DNA of 64,000 nucleotides from Phycicoccus flavus (GTDB taxonomy: Bacteria; Actinomycetota; Actinomycetes; Actinomycetales; Dermatophilaceae): assembly GCF_004025965.2 (NCBI RefSeq), contig NZ_SAYU02000013.1, positions 1-64,000 of the forward strand, in the 5' to 3' direction. The position numbers were made by a program, and so were the translations under genes. The first letter of the stretch is position 1; each line of letters opens with the position of its first letter. Below, piece after piece: positions 32,641 through 43,174 of this stretch. A model generated the notes under the pieces. The model worked only from the letters and a program-made list of their open reading frames with translations, was not told the DNA's origin and searched no databases.

Positions 32641-33429
32641 TCAGCGGACCCACTCGTAGGGCGTCGTCGTCGTGACCCGCACGAGGCCGGACCGCTCGAG
32701 GATGGGGCGGGAGAACTCCGTGGAGTCGCTGTGCAGGGAGGTGTACCCGAGCCGCAGCGCCGAGCGGGCGCGCACCGCCGTGAGCGCCCGGTAGATGCCG
32801 CGGCCACGCCACTCGGGCAAGGTCGAGCCGCCCCACACCCCGGCGACCTCGGTCCCCGGCACCGGCTCGAGGCGGCCCGAGGAGACGATGCGGCCCCCCG
32901 CCTCGGCCACCCAGACCTCGACGTCGGGGTCGTGCTGCACCCGGAAGACGAGGTCGTCGGCGCGGCGCTCGGACACGGGGTCGCCGAAGGCCTCGTCGGC
33001 CGCGGCGCTCATGGCCCGCACGTCGGCCTCGCCGGTCACCCGGCGCAGCGTGACGCCGTCCGGCAGCGGCACCTCGGCGGTGAGCGGCTCGGCCGGGCCC
33101 ATCATCACCGACTCGGCCTCGCCCGCCGTCCAGCCGTGCTCCTGCAGGGCCTCGTCCAGGCCCGGTGCGTCGTCGTGGCCGCGGGTCTTCCACTCGGCGT
33201 CGACCACGCCCGGGTCGGCGGTCAGCAGGGCGGTGGCGGCGGCGACGAGGTCGCGCACGCCGCCGGCGTCCGCTCCCCCGAGGTCGCGGTAGCTGACGAA
33301 GCCGCGCCCCCCGGGGAAGCGCGCCACGCGCAGCGGCCCGAGGTGCTCGACGCTCACCGCCCCCGGCGTCTCGGCGTCGGTGCGGAGCTGGTCGTCGTAG
33401 ATCCGCAGGAGCGCGGCGATGTCGGTCAC
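32641..33429 (-). CDS. GNAT family N-acetyltransferase
   Basis: A 262-residue acetyltransferase. The acetyl-CoA loop is in the C-terminal half: GVWGGSTLPEWRGRGIYRAL (roughly residues 205-224), with the Q/R-x-x-G-x-G/A signature as WRGRGIY. The N-terminal half is another, degenerate GNAT-like domain. The substrate is unknown. I prefer the GTG at 33429 (VTDIAALLRIYDD), six bases downstream of GACGAT, over the reading to 33498. The gene stands alone between metG and the DUF4126 gene. Confidence 0.85.
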   Translation of the reverse strand: MTDIAALLRIYDDQLRTDAETPGAVSVEHLGPLRVARFPGGRGFVSYRDLGGADAGGVRDLVAAATALLTADPGVVDAEWKTRGHDDAPGLDEALQEHGWTAGEAESVMMGPAEPLTAEVPLPDGVTLRRVTGEADVRAMSAAADEAFGDPVSERRADDLVFRVQHDPDVEVWVAEAGGRIVSSGRLEPVPGTEVAGVWGGSTLPEWRGRGIYRALTAVRARSALRLGYTSLHSDSTEFSRPILERSGLVRVTTTTPYEWVR

Positions 33430-33606
33430 CGGGGCATCGTCCCGGCCGAGGCACGCGCCGCGCCACCGTATTGCCGGCGCCGGGGGACGCGGGTCCACCG
33501 CGGGCGGTCGCGCCAGGCGCCGTGGCGGGCGGCCGCGCCCCGCGGCGGGCTCGTCGCCGAGGTCACGACGCGGCCTCGGCCGGGGCGGGAGGGAACCACG
33601 GCGGGC

Positions 33607-33628
33607 TACCCTGACGTCGGACCGACGT
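33607..33628 (+). promoter_or_regulatory. Promoter and 15-bp palindrome upstream of the DUF4126 gene
   Basis: TACCCT (33607-33612) is a candidate -10 box. It is followed at once by ACGTCGG-A-CCGACGT (33614-33628), a perfect 7-bp-arm palindrome around the expected transcription start, where a repressor could bind. Confidence 0.4.
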
Positions 33629-33681
33629 CGCGTTCGTCGTCACGCCCGCAGCCGCGGGTCATCGCAGGTCAGGAGGTCGCC

Positions 33682-34284
33682 GTGCTGGCTGCCCTCACCG
33701 GTATGGGGCTGTCCGCCGCCGCGGGCCTCAACGCCTACATCCCCTTCCTCGTCGTCGCCCTCGCGGCGCGCTTCACCGATCTCGTGACGCTGCCGTCGGA
33801 CTACACGTGGATCGAGAGCGACTGGGCCATCGGCGCCGGGGCCGTGCTTCTGCTCACCGAGGTCGTCCTGGACAAGGTGCCCGCGGTCGACTCGCTCAAC
33901 GACACCATCCAGACCTTCATCCGCCCGAGCATGGGCGGGCTCATCTTCGCGGCCACCAACGCGGCCTCGGAGATCGACCGCTCGACGTGGATGGCCGACC
34001 ACCCCTGGGTGGGCGTCGTCCTCGGGGTGCTCGTGTCCGGCATCGTCCACAGCGGGAAGATGGCCGCGCGTCCGGTGGTCAACGGGGCGACCGTCGGCTT
34101 CGGCGCCCCGGTCGTCTCGACCGTCGAGGACGGCGCCTCGATCGGGCTGTCGCTCGTCGCGCTCCTCGCCCCGGTGTTCGTCGTCGTCGGCCTCGGGCTG
34201 CTCGCCTGGCTCCTGGTCTGGATGTGGCTGCGGGTGCGCGACTGGCGCCGCTCGCGCCGCTCCGGCGTCTACGCCTCCGGCTGA
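33682..34284 (+). CDS. DUF4126 family membrane protein
   Basis: A 200-residue protein with about four hydrophobic helices. It begins VLAALTGMGLSAAAGLNAYI, the signature opening of DUF4126, and contains SLNDTIQTFIRPSMGGLIFA and a conserved KMAARPVVNGATVG segment. The function of the family is unknown. The GTG is preceded by AGGAGG at ideal spacing, so the start is well supported even though a very long open frame continues upstream. It converges with the TetR gene 36 bp away. Confidence 0.88.
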   Translation: MLAALTGMGLSAAAGLNAYIPFLVVALAARFTDLVTLPSDYTWIESDWAIGAGAVLLLTEVVLDKVPAVDSLNDTIQTFIRPSMGGLIFAATNAASEIDRSTWMADHPWVGVVLGVLVSGIVHSGKMAARPVVNGATVGFGAPVVSTVEDGASIGLSLVALLAPVFVVVGLGLLAWLLVWMWLRVRDWRRSRRSGVYASG

Positions 34285-34320
34285 CCGCCCCGGACCCGCC
34301 CGGGCGTGCCGCGGCGCCGG

Positions 34321-34971
34321 TCAGCCGCCGGTGTGCAGGGCCCGGACCAGTGGCGGCACCGCGTCGCGCAGGAACTGCTCCCGCTCGGGGCCGGGCAGCC
34401 GCACGGCGGTGACGAGGCACCCCTCGACGGCGGCGACGACGACCGCGGCGTCGCGCGCGGGCGCCTGCCGTCCCGTCGCCCGGCCGAGCTCCTCGACGGT
34501 GGCCAGCAGGCCGTGCCGCCAGCGCTCGAAGACCTCCATGAGCTCCGGGCGACGTCCGGCCTCCAGCGACAGCTCGGCCTGGGCGCGGACGACGGCCGAC
34601 TCACGGACACAGCCGGTCGTGAGGTCGGTGACGGCCGCGGCGACGGCGTCCGCGTCGCCCGCGCACCCCTGGAGGTCGCCGGCCAGCCGGGTCACCCCCG
34701 CCTCGAGGATGCCGCCGACGTGCTCCGCGAGGGCGACGAGCAGGGCGCCGCGGGTCCGCAGGTAGGCCGAGCAGGTGCCCTCCGGGAGGCCGGCCCGTCG
34801 GTCGACCGCCCGGTGGGTGAGCCCGCGCAGTCCCTCGTCGGACACGACGTGCACGGCGGCCGCCAGCAGCTCGGGACGCCGGCCGCCGCCGCGGGGGGCC
34901 GGGGCGCCCGTCGGCCGGCCCGGCTCGGGGTTGCCCGCAGGGCGGGGCGGGGAGGTGGCCACCGGCGTCAT
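34321..34971 (-). CDS. TetR family transcriptional regulator
   Basis: A 216-residue TetR protein. After a disordered Pro/Gly/Arg leader, the DNA-binding helices are LLAAAVHVVSDEGLRGLTHR and AVDRRAGLPEGTCSAYLRTR (about residues 36-75). The C-terminal domain is typical (ALLVALAEHVGGILEAGVTR). ATG at 34971 is chosen; GTG at 35004 is also in frame. It is divergent from a 73-residue membrane protein, and two tandem palindromes lie between them, implying autoregulation and control of the neighbour. Confidence 0.88.
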   Translation of the reverse strand: MTPVATSPPRPAGNPEPGRPTGAPAPRGGGRRPELLAAAVHVVSDEGLRGLTHRAVDRRAGLPEGTCSAYLRTRGALLVALAEHVGGILEAGVTRLAGDLQGCAGDADAVAAAVTDLTTGCVRESAVVRAQAELSLEAGRRPELMEVFERWRHGLLATVEELGRATGRQAPARDAAVVVAAVEGCLVTAVRLPGPEREQFLRDAVPPLVRALHTGG

Positions 34972-35021
34972 TGTGCCGTCCCGTCGGGACCACGACGGGA
35001 ACACCCGTGGTCCGGCCGTCC

Positions 35022-35054
35022 TTCTACTTCTGTAGAATCGTCTACATCCGTAGA
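35022..35054. promoter_or_regulatory. Two tandem TetR-type operators
   Basis: TTCTAC-TTCT-GTAGAA (35022-35037) and TCTAC-ATCC-GTAGA (35041-35054) have centres 18 bp apart. TAGAAT within the first (35033-35038) could be the -10 box of the small membrane gene. AT-rich operators stand out sharply against the surrounding GC. Confidence 0.8.
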
Positions 35055-35066
35055 AAGGCGGTCGTC

Positions 35067-35288
35067 ATGGGACCACTCATCCTCACCGGGCTCGACACGG
35101 TGACCCTCGCCCTCCAGGTGCTGCTCTGGGTCGCCGGAGCCCTCGTCGTCGGGCTGTCGCTCGGCGTCGCCGTCCCCGCCCTCACCCGGGCGTCGACGCA
35201 CACCACGCCGGACACGCAGCGGACCGACGCCCGGTCGGACGACCGGGGCCGGGCCGCGGCGCGGCGCGACCTCGCGGGGGCCCACTGA
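35067..35288 (+). CDS. Small single-span membrane protein under TetR control
   Basis: A 73-residue protein. Residues ~9-38 (TVTLALQVLLWVAGALVVGL and onward) form one strongly hydrophobic helix, followed by a hydrophilic, charged cytoplasmic tail of about 30 residues. No family is recognised. The ATG has AGAAAGG upstream. It lies directly behind the two tandem operators and opposite the TetR gene, so it is the regulator's most likely target. Its reading frame stops 15 bp before the convergent lipoprotein gene. Confidence 0.7.
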   Translation: MGPLILTGLDTVTLALQVLLWVAGALVVGLSLGVAVPALTRASTHTTPDTQRTDARSDDRGRAAARRDLAGAH

Positions 35289-35303
35289 CCCCGGCCGGGA
35301 CCG

Positions 35304-36104
35304 TCAGAGGCTGAGGACCTTGCCGGCGGGCGGGGCGCTGACCGTCTCGGCGGCGTCCCAGTCGGAGAAGGTGACTTGGCCGGCGTCGTCGCCGGTGATG
35401 ACGATCTTCATGAGGCGCTCGGTCTCGGGGTCGACCCAGATCTCGGAGCCCGAGGGGTCCGAGGCCACCCACACGTCCTGGCCCTTGACGCTGCGGGTCT
35501 CGACCGTGCTCGTGACGTCGGCGAGCGCGCCGAGGTCCTTGTCCGTGAACATGGCGTCGAGAATGCTGCCGATGCTGAGGTCGGCGACGGCCTTGGCGTC
35601 CGAGCCCGACACCTTGACGTACTTGCCGACGAGGACCTTGGCGGCGTTCGCGTTGCCCGTCTGCTCCCTCCAGAACTTCGCGTCACCGGAGAGGTAGTAC
35701 TTCTTCTTCACGGTGAGGATCTCGACCTCGCCGGAGCCGATCGTCACGACGGCGCGCTGGTTCGTGCCGTCCACCGTCCCCTCGATGTCGAGGCTCACCT
35801 TCTCCTTGCCGGAGGTCACGCGGCCCGTGACGTGGCCGGACTTCGCGGCGAGCGCGGTCTTGCGGACCTTGGCGTAGAGCTCGCCCATCGTCGGCTCCTC
35901 CGCAGCGGCGGGCGAGGCCGAGGCGGACGGGGAGTCCGCGGGCGACGCCGCGTCGGAGGCCGCGGACGACGCGGTGGCCGCGGAGGAGGTGGCCGGGGTG
36001 TCGGAGCCCGAGGACGAGCAGCCGGCGAGCGCGACGAGCGAGAGCAGGAGGGCGGTGGGCGCCGCGGTCACGCGGACGCGGGTACGCCTGGGTACGGTCG
36101 ACAT
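35304..36104 (-). CDS. LppX/LprAFG-like lipoprotein (paralogue 1)
   Basis: A 266-residue secreted lipoprotein. The signal peptide ends in the lipobox LVALAGC, then comes a ~45-residue Ser/Ala/Pro spacer. The mature domain (from MGELYAKVRKTALAAKSGHV) resembles the LppX/LprAFG lipid-carrier beta-fold with VTIGSGEVEILTVKKKYYLS and a conserved C-terminal ITGDDAGQVTFSDWDAAETV. Relatives carry lipids or lipoglycans across the envelope. GGGGGA precedes the ATG. A close paralogue lies 118 bp upstream on the same strand, so this is a tandem duplication. Confidence 0.85.
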   Translation of the reverse strand: MSTVPRRTRVRVTAAPTALLLSLVALAGCSSSGSDTPATSSAATASSAASDAASPADSPSASASPAAAEEPTMGELYAKVRKTALAAKSGHVTGRVTSGKEKVSLDIEGTVDGTNQRAVVTIGSGEVEILTVKKKYYLSGDAKFWREQTGNANAAKVLVGKYVKVSGSDAKAVADLSIGSILDAMFTDKDLGALADVTSTVETRSVKGQDVWVASDPSGSEIWVDPETERLMKIVITGDDAGQVTFSDWDAAETVSAPPAGKVLSL

Positions 36105-36222
36105 GGTGTTCCCCCGGGAAAGACGTGCTGCTGTCGTGGCGCCCCGGTCGAGGCGAGCGCAGCGTATCGGGTGCAGGGGGTCCCGGGGAACAGGTCGCCG
36201 GCACCCGCTCGGGGCCTCCGGG

Positions 36223-36951
36223 CTACCGGTAGACGGCGGAGGGGCGGGGGGCCTTGAACGTGCGCGCGGCGTCCCATTTGTCGAAGGTCAGCTCGAACGG
36301 GTCGTCCCCGGTGTAGACGAGCTTGACGAGCCGGTCGGTCTTGCGGTCGCTCCACAGCTCGATGTCGCGGTCCTTGACGACCCAGACCTCACGGTCGTTC
36401 TCGGTGCGCAGGCCGACGTCGCTGACGAAGCGCGCCACCGGGCTCACAGAGGCGTCCTTGAAGGCCTCGTCCAGCAGCGTCCCGAGCGTCATCTCCGAGG
36501 GGAACTTGCGGGCCTGCTTGGGCGGTACGAGCACCTGCTTGTTCTTGAAGACGTCGCCGGCCCGGGGGTCGGCGGTCGAGGAGGCCCAGAAGTCCCAGTC
36601 CGCGGAGATGTACAGCCGTCCCTTCACCGACAGCATCGTCGCCCGGCCGTCGTCGGTCGTGATGCGCACCCGCTGGTTGGCGCCGTTGGTCCGGCCCTCG
36701 AGGTCGACGGTCATCGACTCGCCCTCGTCGGTGACGAAGCCGGTGACGTGCCCGGACTTCGCGGCGAGCGTGGCCTCGCGGGTCTTGGCGTAGAGGTCCT
36801 GGACCGTCGGCATCGGGTCGCCGTCGGCGGTCGTGCCGGGCCCGAGCATGGCGCCGCAGCCGGACAGCGTCGCGGCGAGGGCGGCGGTGAGGGCCACCGT
36901 CGCGGCTCGGCGCAGCGTGCGGGTCGGACGGGACGGGTGGGGCACGGACAT
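36223..36951 (-). CDS. LppX/LprAFG-like lipoprotein (paralogue 2)
   Basis: A 242-residue lipoprotein with signal peptide and lipobox LAATLSGC. The mature domain parallels the downstream paralogue: VQDLYAKTREATLAAKSGHV, ATMLSVKGRLYISADWDFWA and YTGDDPFELTFDKWDAARTF. It lacks the long Ser/Ala spacer and is more diverged in the middle. GGGGAG lies upstream of the ATG at 36951; the ORF extends to 36999 without support. The pair probably arose by duplication and may bind different lipids. Confidence 0.84.
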   Translation of the reverse strand: MSVPHPSRPTRTLRRAATVALTAALAATLSGCGAMLGPGTTADGDPMPTVQDLYAKTREATLAAKSGHVTGFVTDEGESMTVDLEGRTNGANQRVRITTDDGRATMLSVKGRLYISADWDFWASSTADPRAGDVFKNKQVLVPPKQARKFPSEMTLGTLLDEAFKDASVSPVARFVSDVGLRTENDREVWVVKDRDIELWSDRKTDRLVKLVYTGDDPFELTFDKWDAARTFKAPRPSAVYR

Positions 36952-37112
36952 CTCGAGGCTCCCCTGGCGGCATCGGGTCTCGGGCGAGGACGCGCACACC
37001 GTAACGAAGCCCGCGGGGGCGGGGGGCCCGAACCGGGATGTTCGCGCCCGTCCGGCCGAGTCCCAGGAGACGTCCAGGGTCGGGTCGGGATGGCCGCCTA
37101 CCCTGGGGCCCC

Positions 37113-37859
37113 ATGCGCCGCCGCCACCTCACCGAGACCCTGCTCGTCCTCGGGGTGTCGCTGGGGTCCTCCGCCGTCTACGCGCTGCTGCGGATCGTCG
37201 ACCGGCTCACCCGCCCCGAGGCGCTGTCCCAGCAGACCTCGGCGATGAACTCCTCGGTGACGCCGGACCGTCCATGGCTCGACGTCACCTACCAGCTGGC
37301 CGGCATCGCCTTCGCGCTCGTGCCGGTGCTGCTCGCCTTCCACCTGCTGCGCCGCGACGACCCCGCCGAGCCGCGCACGATGGGCTTCGACCTGCGCCGC
37401 CCGGTGGGCGACCTGTGGCGGGGCGCGGCGCTGGCGGCGGTGATCGGCATCCCGGGGCTCGGGCTCTACCTCGTCGCCAAGGCGGTCGGGCTGAACACGA
37501 CGGTGGCGGCCGCCAACCTCGTCGGGGCGGCCTGGTTCACGGTGCCGATCCTCGTCCTCGCGGCCGCGCAGAACGCCGTGCTCGAGGAGACGATCATGAT
37601 CGGCTACCTCTTCCGGCGCTGGACCGAGGCCGGCTGGGGCACGTGGCGGGTAATCGTCACCTCGGCGGTCATCCGCGGGACCTACCACCTGTACCAGGGC
37701 TTCGGCGGGTTCGTCGGCAACATCGTCATGGGCCTGCTCTTCGGCTGGCTCTACACCCGCACGAAACGGGTCATGCCGCTCGTCGTCGCGCACACGATCC
37801 TCGACGTCGTCGCCTTCGTCGGCTACTCGCTGCTCAAGCCGCACGTCTCCTGGCTCTGA
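37113..37859 (+). CDS. CPBP family intramembrane glutamic endopeptidase
   Basis: A 248-residue multi-spanning protein of the CPBP (CAAX protease and bacteriocin-processing, Abi) family. The catalytic motifs are present in order: NAVLEETIMIGYLFRR with E158-E159, RGTYHLYQGFGGF with H192, and VVAHTILDVV with H227. About seven helices. Members process prenylated or membrane proteins or give immunity to bacteriocins; the substrate here is unknown. The ATG lies eight bases after TACCCT (37099-37104), suggesting a leaderless transcript. It is followed by palindromic element B. Confidence 0.92.
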   Translation: MRRRHLTETLLVLGVSLGSSAVYALLRIVDRLTRPEALSQQTSAMNSSVTPDRPWLDVTYQLAGIAFALVPVLLAFHLLRRDDPAEPRTMGFDLRRPVGDLWRGAALAAVIGIPGLGLYLVAKAVGLNTTVAAANLVGAAWFTVPILVLAAAQNAVLEETIMIGYLFRRWTEAGWGTWRVIVTSAVIRGTYHLYQGFGGFVGNIVMGLLFGWLYTRTKRVMPLVVAHTILDVVAFVGYSLLKPHVSWL

Positions 37860-37896
37860 CGCTCGACCGCCCAGGTACGCCGCCCGCCCGTCCGAG

Positions 37897-37981
37897 CTTT
37901 CTCGCCTGATCCCGGAAGGTTGGGGTTCGCGCACCTTCGGAGGGTGCGCGAACCCGAAGGTTCCGGGATCAGGCGAGAAAG
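37897..37981. repeat. Palindromic element, locus B (near-perfect hairpin)
   Basis: An 85-bp element between the convergent CPBP and sdhB genes. The arms CTTTCTCGCCTGATCCCGGA... and ...TCCGGGATCAGGCGAGAAAG pair over about 40 bp with a conserved 2x2 internal mismatch and a small TTCGGA loop. A purine-rich GGGGT/GGGGG tract follows (37982-38055), so in reverse orientation a C-rich tract precedes the element, as at loci A and C. It may terminate both genes. Confidence 0.9.
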
Positions 37982-38056
37982 TGGAGGCGGGGTGAGGGTC
38001 GGAGTGGGGTGGGGGTTGGAGCGGGGGGTGAGGGTCGGAGCGAAGCGGGGTGGGGG

Positions 38057-38794
38057 TCAGCCGCGCAGGGAGGTGCGCAGGTCCTTGTTGAGCGTGGAGA
38101 TGACGTCCTGCGGGATGCCCTTGGGGCAGGCGCGCGAGCAGGCGCCGACGTTCGTGCAGCCGCCGAAGCCCTCGGCGTCGTGCTGGTCGACCATGGACAG
38201 CACGCGCGCCGACCGCTCGGGCTGGCCCTGCGGCAGCTCGGACAGGTGCGTGACCTTGGCGCCCATGAAGAGCATCGCCGAGGCGTTGGGGCAGGCGGCG
38301 ACGCAGGCCCCGCAGCCGATGCACTCGGCCGCCATGAACGCCCGGTCGGCGTTGGGCTTCGGCACCGGCGCCGCGTTGGCCTCGGGGGCCGCGCCGGTGT
38401 TGACCGAGATGTAGCCGCCGGCCTGGATGATCCGGTCGAAGGAGCTGCGGTCGACGACGAGGTCCTTGATGACCGGGAACGCGTTGGCCCGCCACGGCTC
38501 GATGGTGATGACCTCGCCGTCGGAGAAGCTGCGCATGTGCAGCTGGCAGGTCGTCGTGCGCTCCGGGCCGTGCGCCTCGCCGGAGATCATGAGGCCGCAC
38601 ATGCCGCAGATGCCCTCGCGGCAGTCGCTGTCGAACGCCACCGGCTCCTCGCCCTTGGCGATGAGCTCCTCGTTGAGGACGTCGAGCATCTCGAGGAAGC
38701 TCATGTCCTCGGAGATGTCCTGGACCTTGTACGTCGTCAGCTCGCCGGTGTGGCGCGGGCCGGCCTGTCGCCAGATCTTCAGCGTGAGGTTCAT
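38057..38794 (-). CDS. sdhB: Succinate dehydrogenase iron-sulfur subunit
   Basis: A 245-residue peripheral subunit with three clusters. The 2Fe-2S site is [14 protein letters not shown] plus a later Cys; the 4Fe-4S site is [16 protein letters not shown]; the 3Fe-4S site is [14 protein letters not shown]. It passes electrons from the flavoprotein to the quinone site. ATG at 38794 fits the family N-terminus ([13 protein letters not shown]); a longer reading to 39271 runs into sdhA. It ends the sdhCAB operon, 69 bp downstream of sdhA. Confidence 0.97.
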   Translation of the reverse strand: MNLTLKIWRQAGPRHTGELTTYKVQDISEDMSFLEMLDVLNEELIAKGEEPVAFDSDCREGICGMCGLMISGEAHGPERTTTCQLHMRSFSDGEVITIEPWRANAFPVIKDLVVDRSSFDRIIQAGGYISVNTGAAPEANAAPVPKPNADRAFMAAECIGCGACVAACPNASAMLFMGAKVTHLSELPQGQPERSARVLSMVDQHDAEGFGGCTNVGACSRACPKGIPQDVISTLNKDLRTSLRG

Positions 38795-38862
38795 CCGAAT
38801 GCTTTCCGTCTCGTGACCCCGTGGGTGCCACGGGGGTGCACGGGGGGCGGGCCCCCCGCGGG

Positions 38863-40866
<2,004 letters not shown>

Positions 40867-40877
40867 GGGTCAGTGCC

Positions 40878-41582
40878 TCACTTGATCAGGCCGAAGAGGA
40901 TCGCGAGCGGCGGGATGAGGAAGCCGACGACGATGACGGCGGCCAGGGCGTGGCCGGTCATCTTCGAGCGGCGGTAGGCGCCCGCGCTGCCGGTCAGCCC
41001 CAGGGTCTGCGACGCGCTGAACACCCCGTGCGAGAGGTGAAACGCGAGCGCGACGAGGGCGGCGACGTAGATGAGCGTCAGCCACCACACCTGGAAGCTG
41101 GCCACGAGAAGCTCGTAGGGGTTCTGGGTGATGTTCGGGCCCTGCTTGTCGGGGTTCACCGAGATCTTGAGGATCGTGAACTCGAGCAGGTGCCACACGA
41201 CGAAGAGGAGGATGAAGGTGCCACCCCAGCGCATCCACGCGGTGCGCGCGGCGGTCTTGACGGCCGCGTACTTCGTGCGTCGCGCGTTGCCGGCCCGGCT
41301 CCACAGCGTGTACGCGGCGTAGGCGTGGCCGACGAGGCTGAGCAGGAGGACGACGCGGACGATCCAGAGCAGACCGCCGTACGGGAGGATCGGCTCGCCG
41401 AAGGTGCGCAGGTGCTCGGCGTAGGTGTTGAACGCCTCCTCGCCCTGCAGCGCCTTGAGGTTGCCGTACATGTGGAGCAGGACGTACAGGACGAACACGA
41501 TGCCGGTCCCCGCCATGAGGATCTTGAGGCCGATCGTGGTCCGTCGTGCCGTCGCGACGCGCGAGGAGGTAACTGTGGCCAC
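40878..41582 (-). CDS. sdhC: Succinate dehydrogenase cytochrome b subunit
   Basis: A 234-residue membrane anchor with five helices, the fused type that replaces separate SdhC and SdhD in menaquinone-linked enzymes. Candidate haem-ligand histidines lie in VLYVLLHMYGNLK, VLLLSLVGHAYAAY, FVVWHLLEFTI and LAFHLSHGVFSASQ. The GTG at 41582 follows TAGGGT by eight bases with no Shine-Dalgarno. It is first in the sdhCAB operon, and no fourth subunit is present. Confidence 0.94.
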   Translation of the reverse strand: MATVTSSRVATARRTTIGLKILMAGTGIVFVLYVLLHMYGNLKALQGEEAFNTYAEHLRTFGEPILPYGGLLWIVRVVLLLSLVGHAYAAYTLWSRAGNARRTKYAAVKTAARTAWMRWGGTFILLFVVWHLLEFTILKISVNPDKQGPNITQNPYELLVASFQVWWLTLIYVAALVALAFHLSHGVFSASQTLGLTGSAGAYRRSKMTGHALAAVIVVGFLIPPLAILFGLIK

Positions 41583-41734
41583 GGAACTGAACCCTAGTCC
41601 CCGCCTCCGACGGGATCGAGGGGTGTCGAACGCTCCGGCGGTGTGACATTCGCCCGGTCCGCGCCCCGGCGGCGGCCGTGTCCGGTCCGCGGCCCGCCGC
41701 CGGCGGCTCCCGCCCCACCAGGGAGGATGTCCGC

Positions 41735-43174
41735 ATGGACGTGGTCACCGGCATCCTGCTGCCCCTGATCGGGGGCCTCCTCGTCATCGCCGCCATCATC
41801 GCGGCCAACGGCTACTTCGTCGCCCAGGAGTTCAGCTACATGGCCGTCGACCGGTCCGGCCTGCGGGCCCGGGCCGAGGGCGGCGACGAGGCCGCGCGGC
41901 GCACCCTGCGCATCACCGAGCGCACCTCGTTCATGCTCTCCGGAGCCCAGCTCGGGATCACCGTCACCGGCCTGCTCGTCGGGTACGTCGCGCAGCCGCT
42001 CGTCGGCACGGCCATCGGGCGGATCCTCGGCGGCGTCGGGGTGCCGGACGCCCTCGGCGTGACGATCGGCACCGTCGGCATCCTCGTCCTCGCCACCTTC
42101 GTCCAGATGCTCTTCGGCGAGCTCTTCCCGAAGAACCTCGCCATCGCCCGCCCCTACGACGTCGCCGCCCGGCTCTCGCGCTCGACGGCCGTGTACATGC
42201 GGGTCATGGGCTGGGCCATCCGCTTCTTCGACGCCTCGTCCAACGCGCTGCTCAAGGTCCTGCGCATCGAGCCGGTGCACGACGTCGAGCACTCCGCGAA
42301 CGTCCACGACCTCCAGCGCATCGTCACGATCTCGCAGGAGACCGGCGACCTGCCGGAGGAGCTCGGGCTCGTCCTGGACCGGATGCTCGACTTCCCGCAG
42401 CGGCACGTCGCGCACGCCATCGTGCCCCGGTCGCGGGTCGCGGTCGTCCAGCACGACGAGCCGGTCTCGCAGGTGCTGACGCGGATGGAGGGCGGGCACT
42501 CCCGCTACCCGGTGCTCGACGGCGACGGCGACGTCGTCGGGGTGGTCCACGTCGCGGAGGTGCTGCGCGCGCACCGCGAGGGGCAGGCCGGGCGCGAGGT
42601 GCGCGAGATCGCCCGGCCGCCGACCGTCGTCCCCACCCTCATGACCCTCCCGCGGGCCCTGGAGGAGATGTCCGGCTCCAGCGACCAGCTGTGCTGCGTC
42701 ATCGACGAGTGGGGCGGCTTCGTCGGCATCGTCACCGTCGAGGACCTCGTGGAGGAGGTCGTCGGCGAGATCACCGACGAGCACGACGTCGACGAGGAGC
42801 CGCACCTCGTGCCCGGCGACACCGCCGGCCGCTGGTCGGTCCGCGGCGACGCGCCGCTGGACGAGGTGGAGCGCGAGATCGGGGTCACCCTCCCGCGCGG
42901 CGACGCCCAGACGGTGGCCGGCATGGCCATCGCCGCCCGGGGCGCGCTGCCCGACGTCGACGAGGCGGTCGACGTGCGGCTGCCCCCCGACCCCGTGGAG
43001 CTCGCCCACGACGACGCCCCCCCGGAGCGCGTGCTGCGGCTCACCGTGCTCGAGCGGGCGCGCCACGTCCCGACCTGGCTGCGCCTCGAGCTCGTCGGTC
43101 CGGAAGGGCTGGACGCCGGCGACCTCGACGGTCCCGTCGACCCGGTGGTCGCCGACCCGGCGGAGGTGTCGTGA
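41735..43174 (+). CDS. CNNM/CorC family transporter-like protein (hemolysin family), gene 1
   Basis: A 479-residue membrane protein. It has an N-terminal CNNM (DUF21) domain of four helices (FVAQEFSYMAVDRSGLRARA, MLFGELFPKNLAIARP), a CBS-pair domain (IVPRSRVAVVQHDEP, VIDEWGGFVGIVTVEDLVEE) and a C-terminal CorC_HlyC transporter-associated domain. Relatives are linked to Mg2+/Co2+ efflux and stress. GGGAGG precedes the ATG. The stop overlaps the next gene by one base, so the two form an operon of unequal paralogues. Confidence 0.93.
   Translation: MDVVTGILLPLIGGLLVIAAIIAANGYFVAQEFSYMAVDRSGLRARAEGGDEAARRTLRITERTSFMLSGAQLGITVTGLLVGYVAQPLVGTAIGRILGGVGVPDALGVTIGTVGILVLATFVQMLFGELFPKNLAIARPYDVAARLSRSTAVYMRVMGWAIRFFDASSNALLKVLRIEPVHDVEHSANVHDLQRIVTISQETGDLPEELGLVLDRMLDFPQRHVAHAIVPRSRVAVVQHDEPVSQVLTRMEGGHSRYPVLDGDGDVVGVVHVAEVLRAHREGQAGREVREIARPPTVVPTLMTLPRALEEMSGSSDQLCCVIDEWGGFVGIVTVEDLVEEVVGEITDEHDVDEEPHLVPGDTAGRWSVRGDAPLDEVEREIGVTLPRGDAQTVAGMAIAARGALPDVDEAVDVRLPPDPVELAHDDAPPERVLRLTVLERARHVPTWLRLELVGPEGLDAGDLDGPVDPVVADPAEVS

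Noticed and set aside
30223-34284. 1353-residue plus-strand ORF
   Set aside because: It runs antisense to tatD, metG and the acetyltransferase; only its end (33682-34284) is a real gene, with its own AGGAGG.
41594-43066. 490-residue minus-strand ORF opposite CNNM gene 1
   Set aside because: Asp/Val/Gly-rich antisense shadow without motifs.
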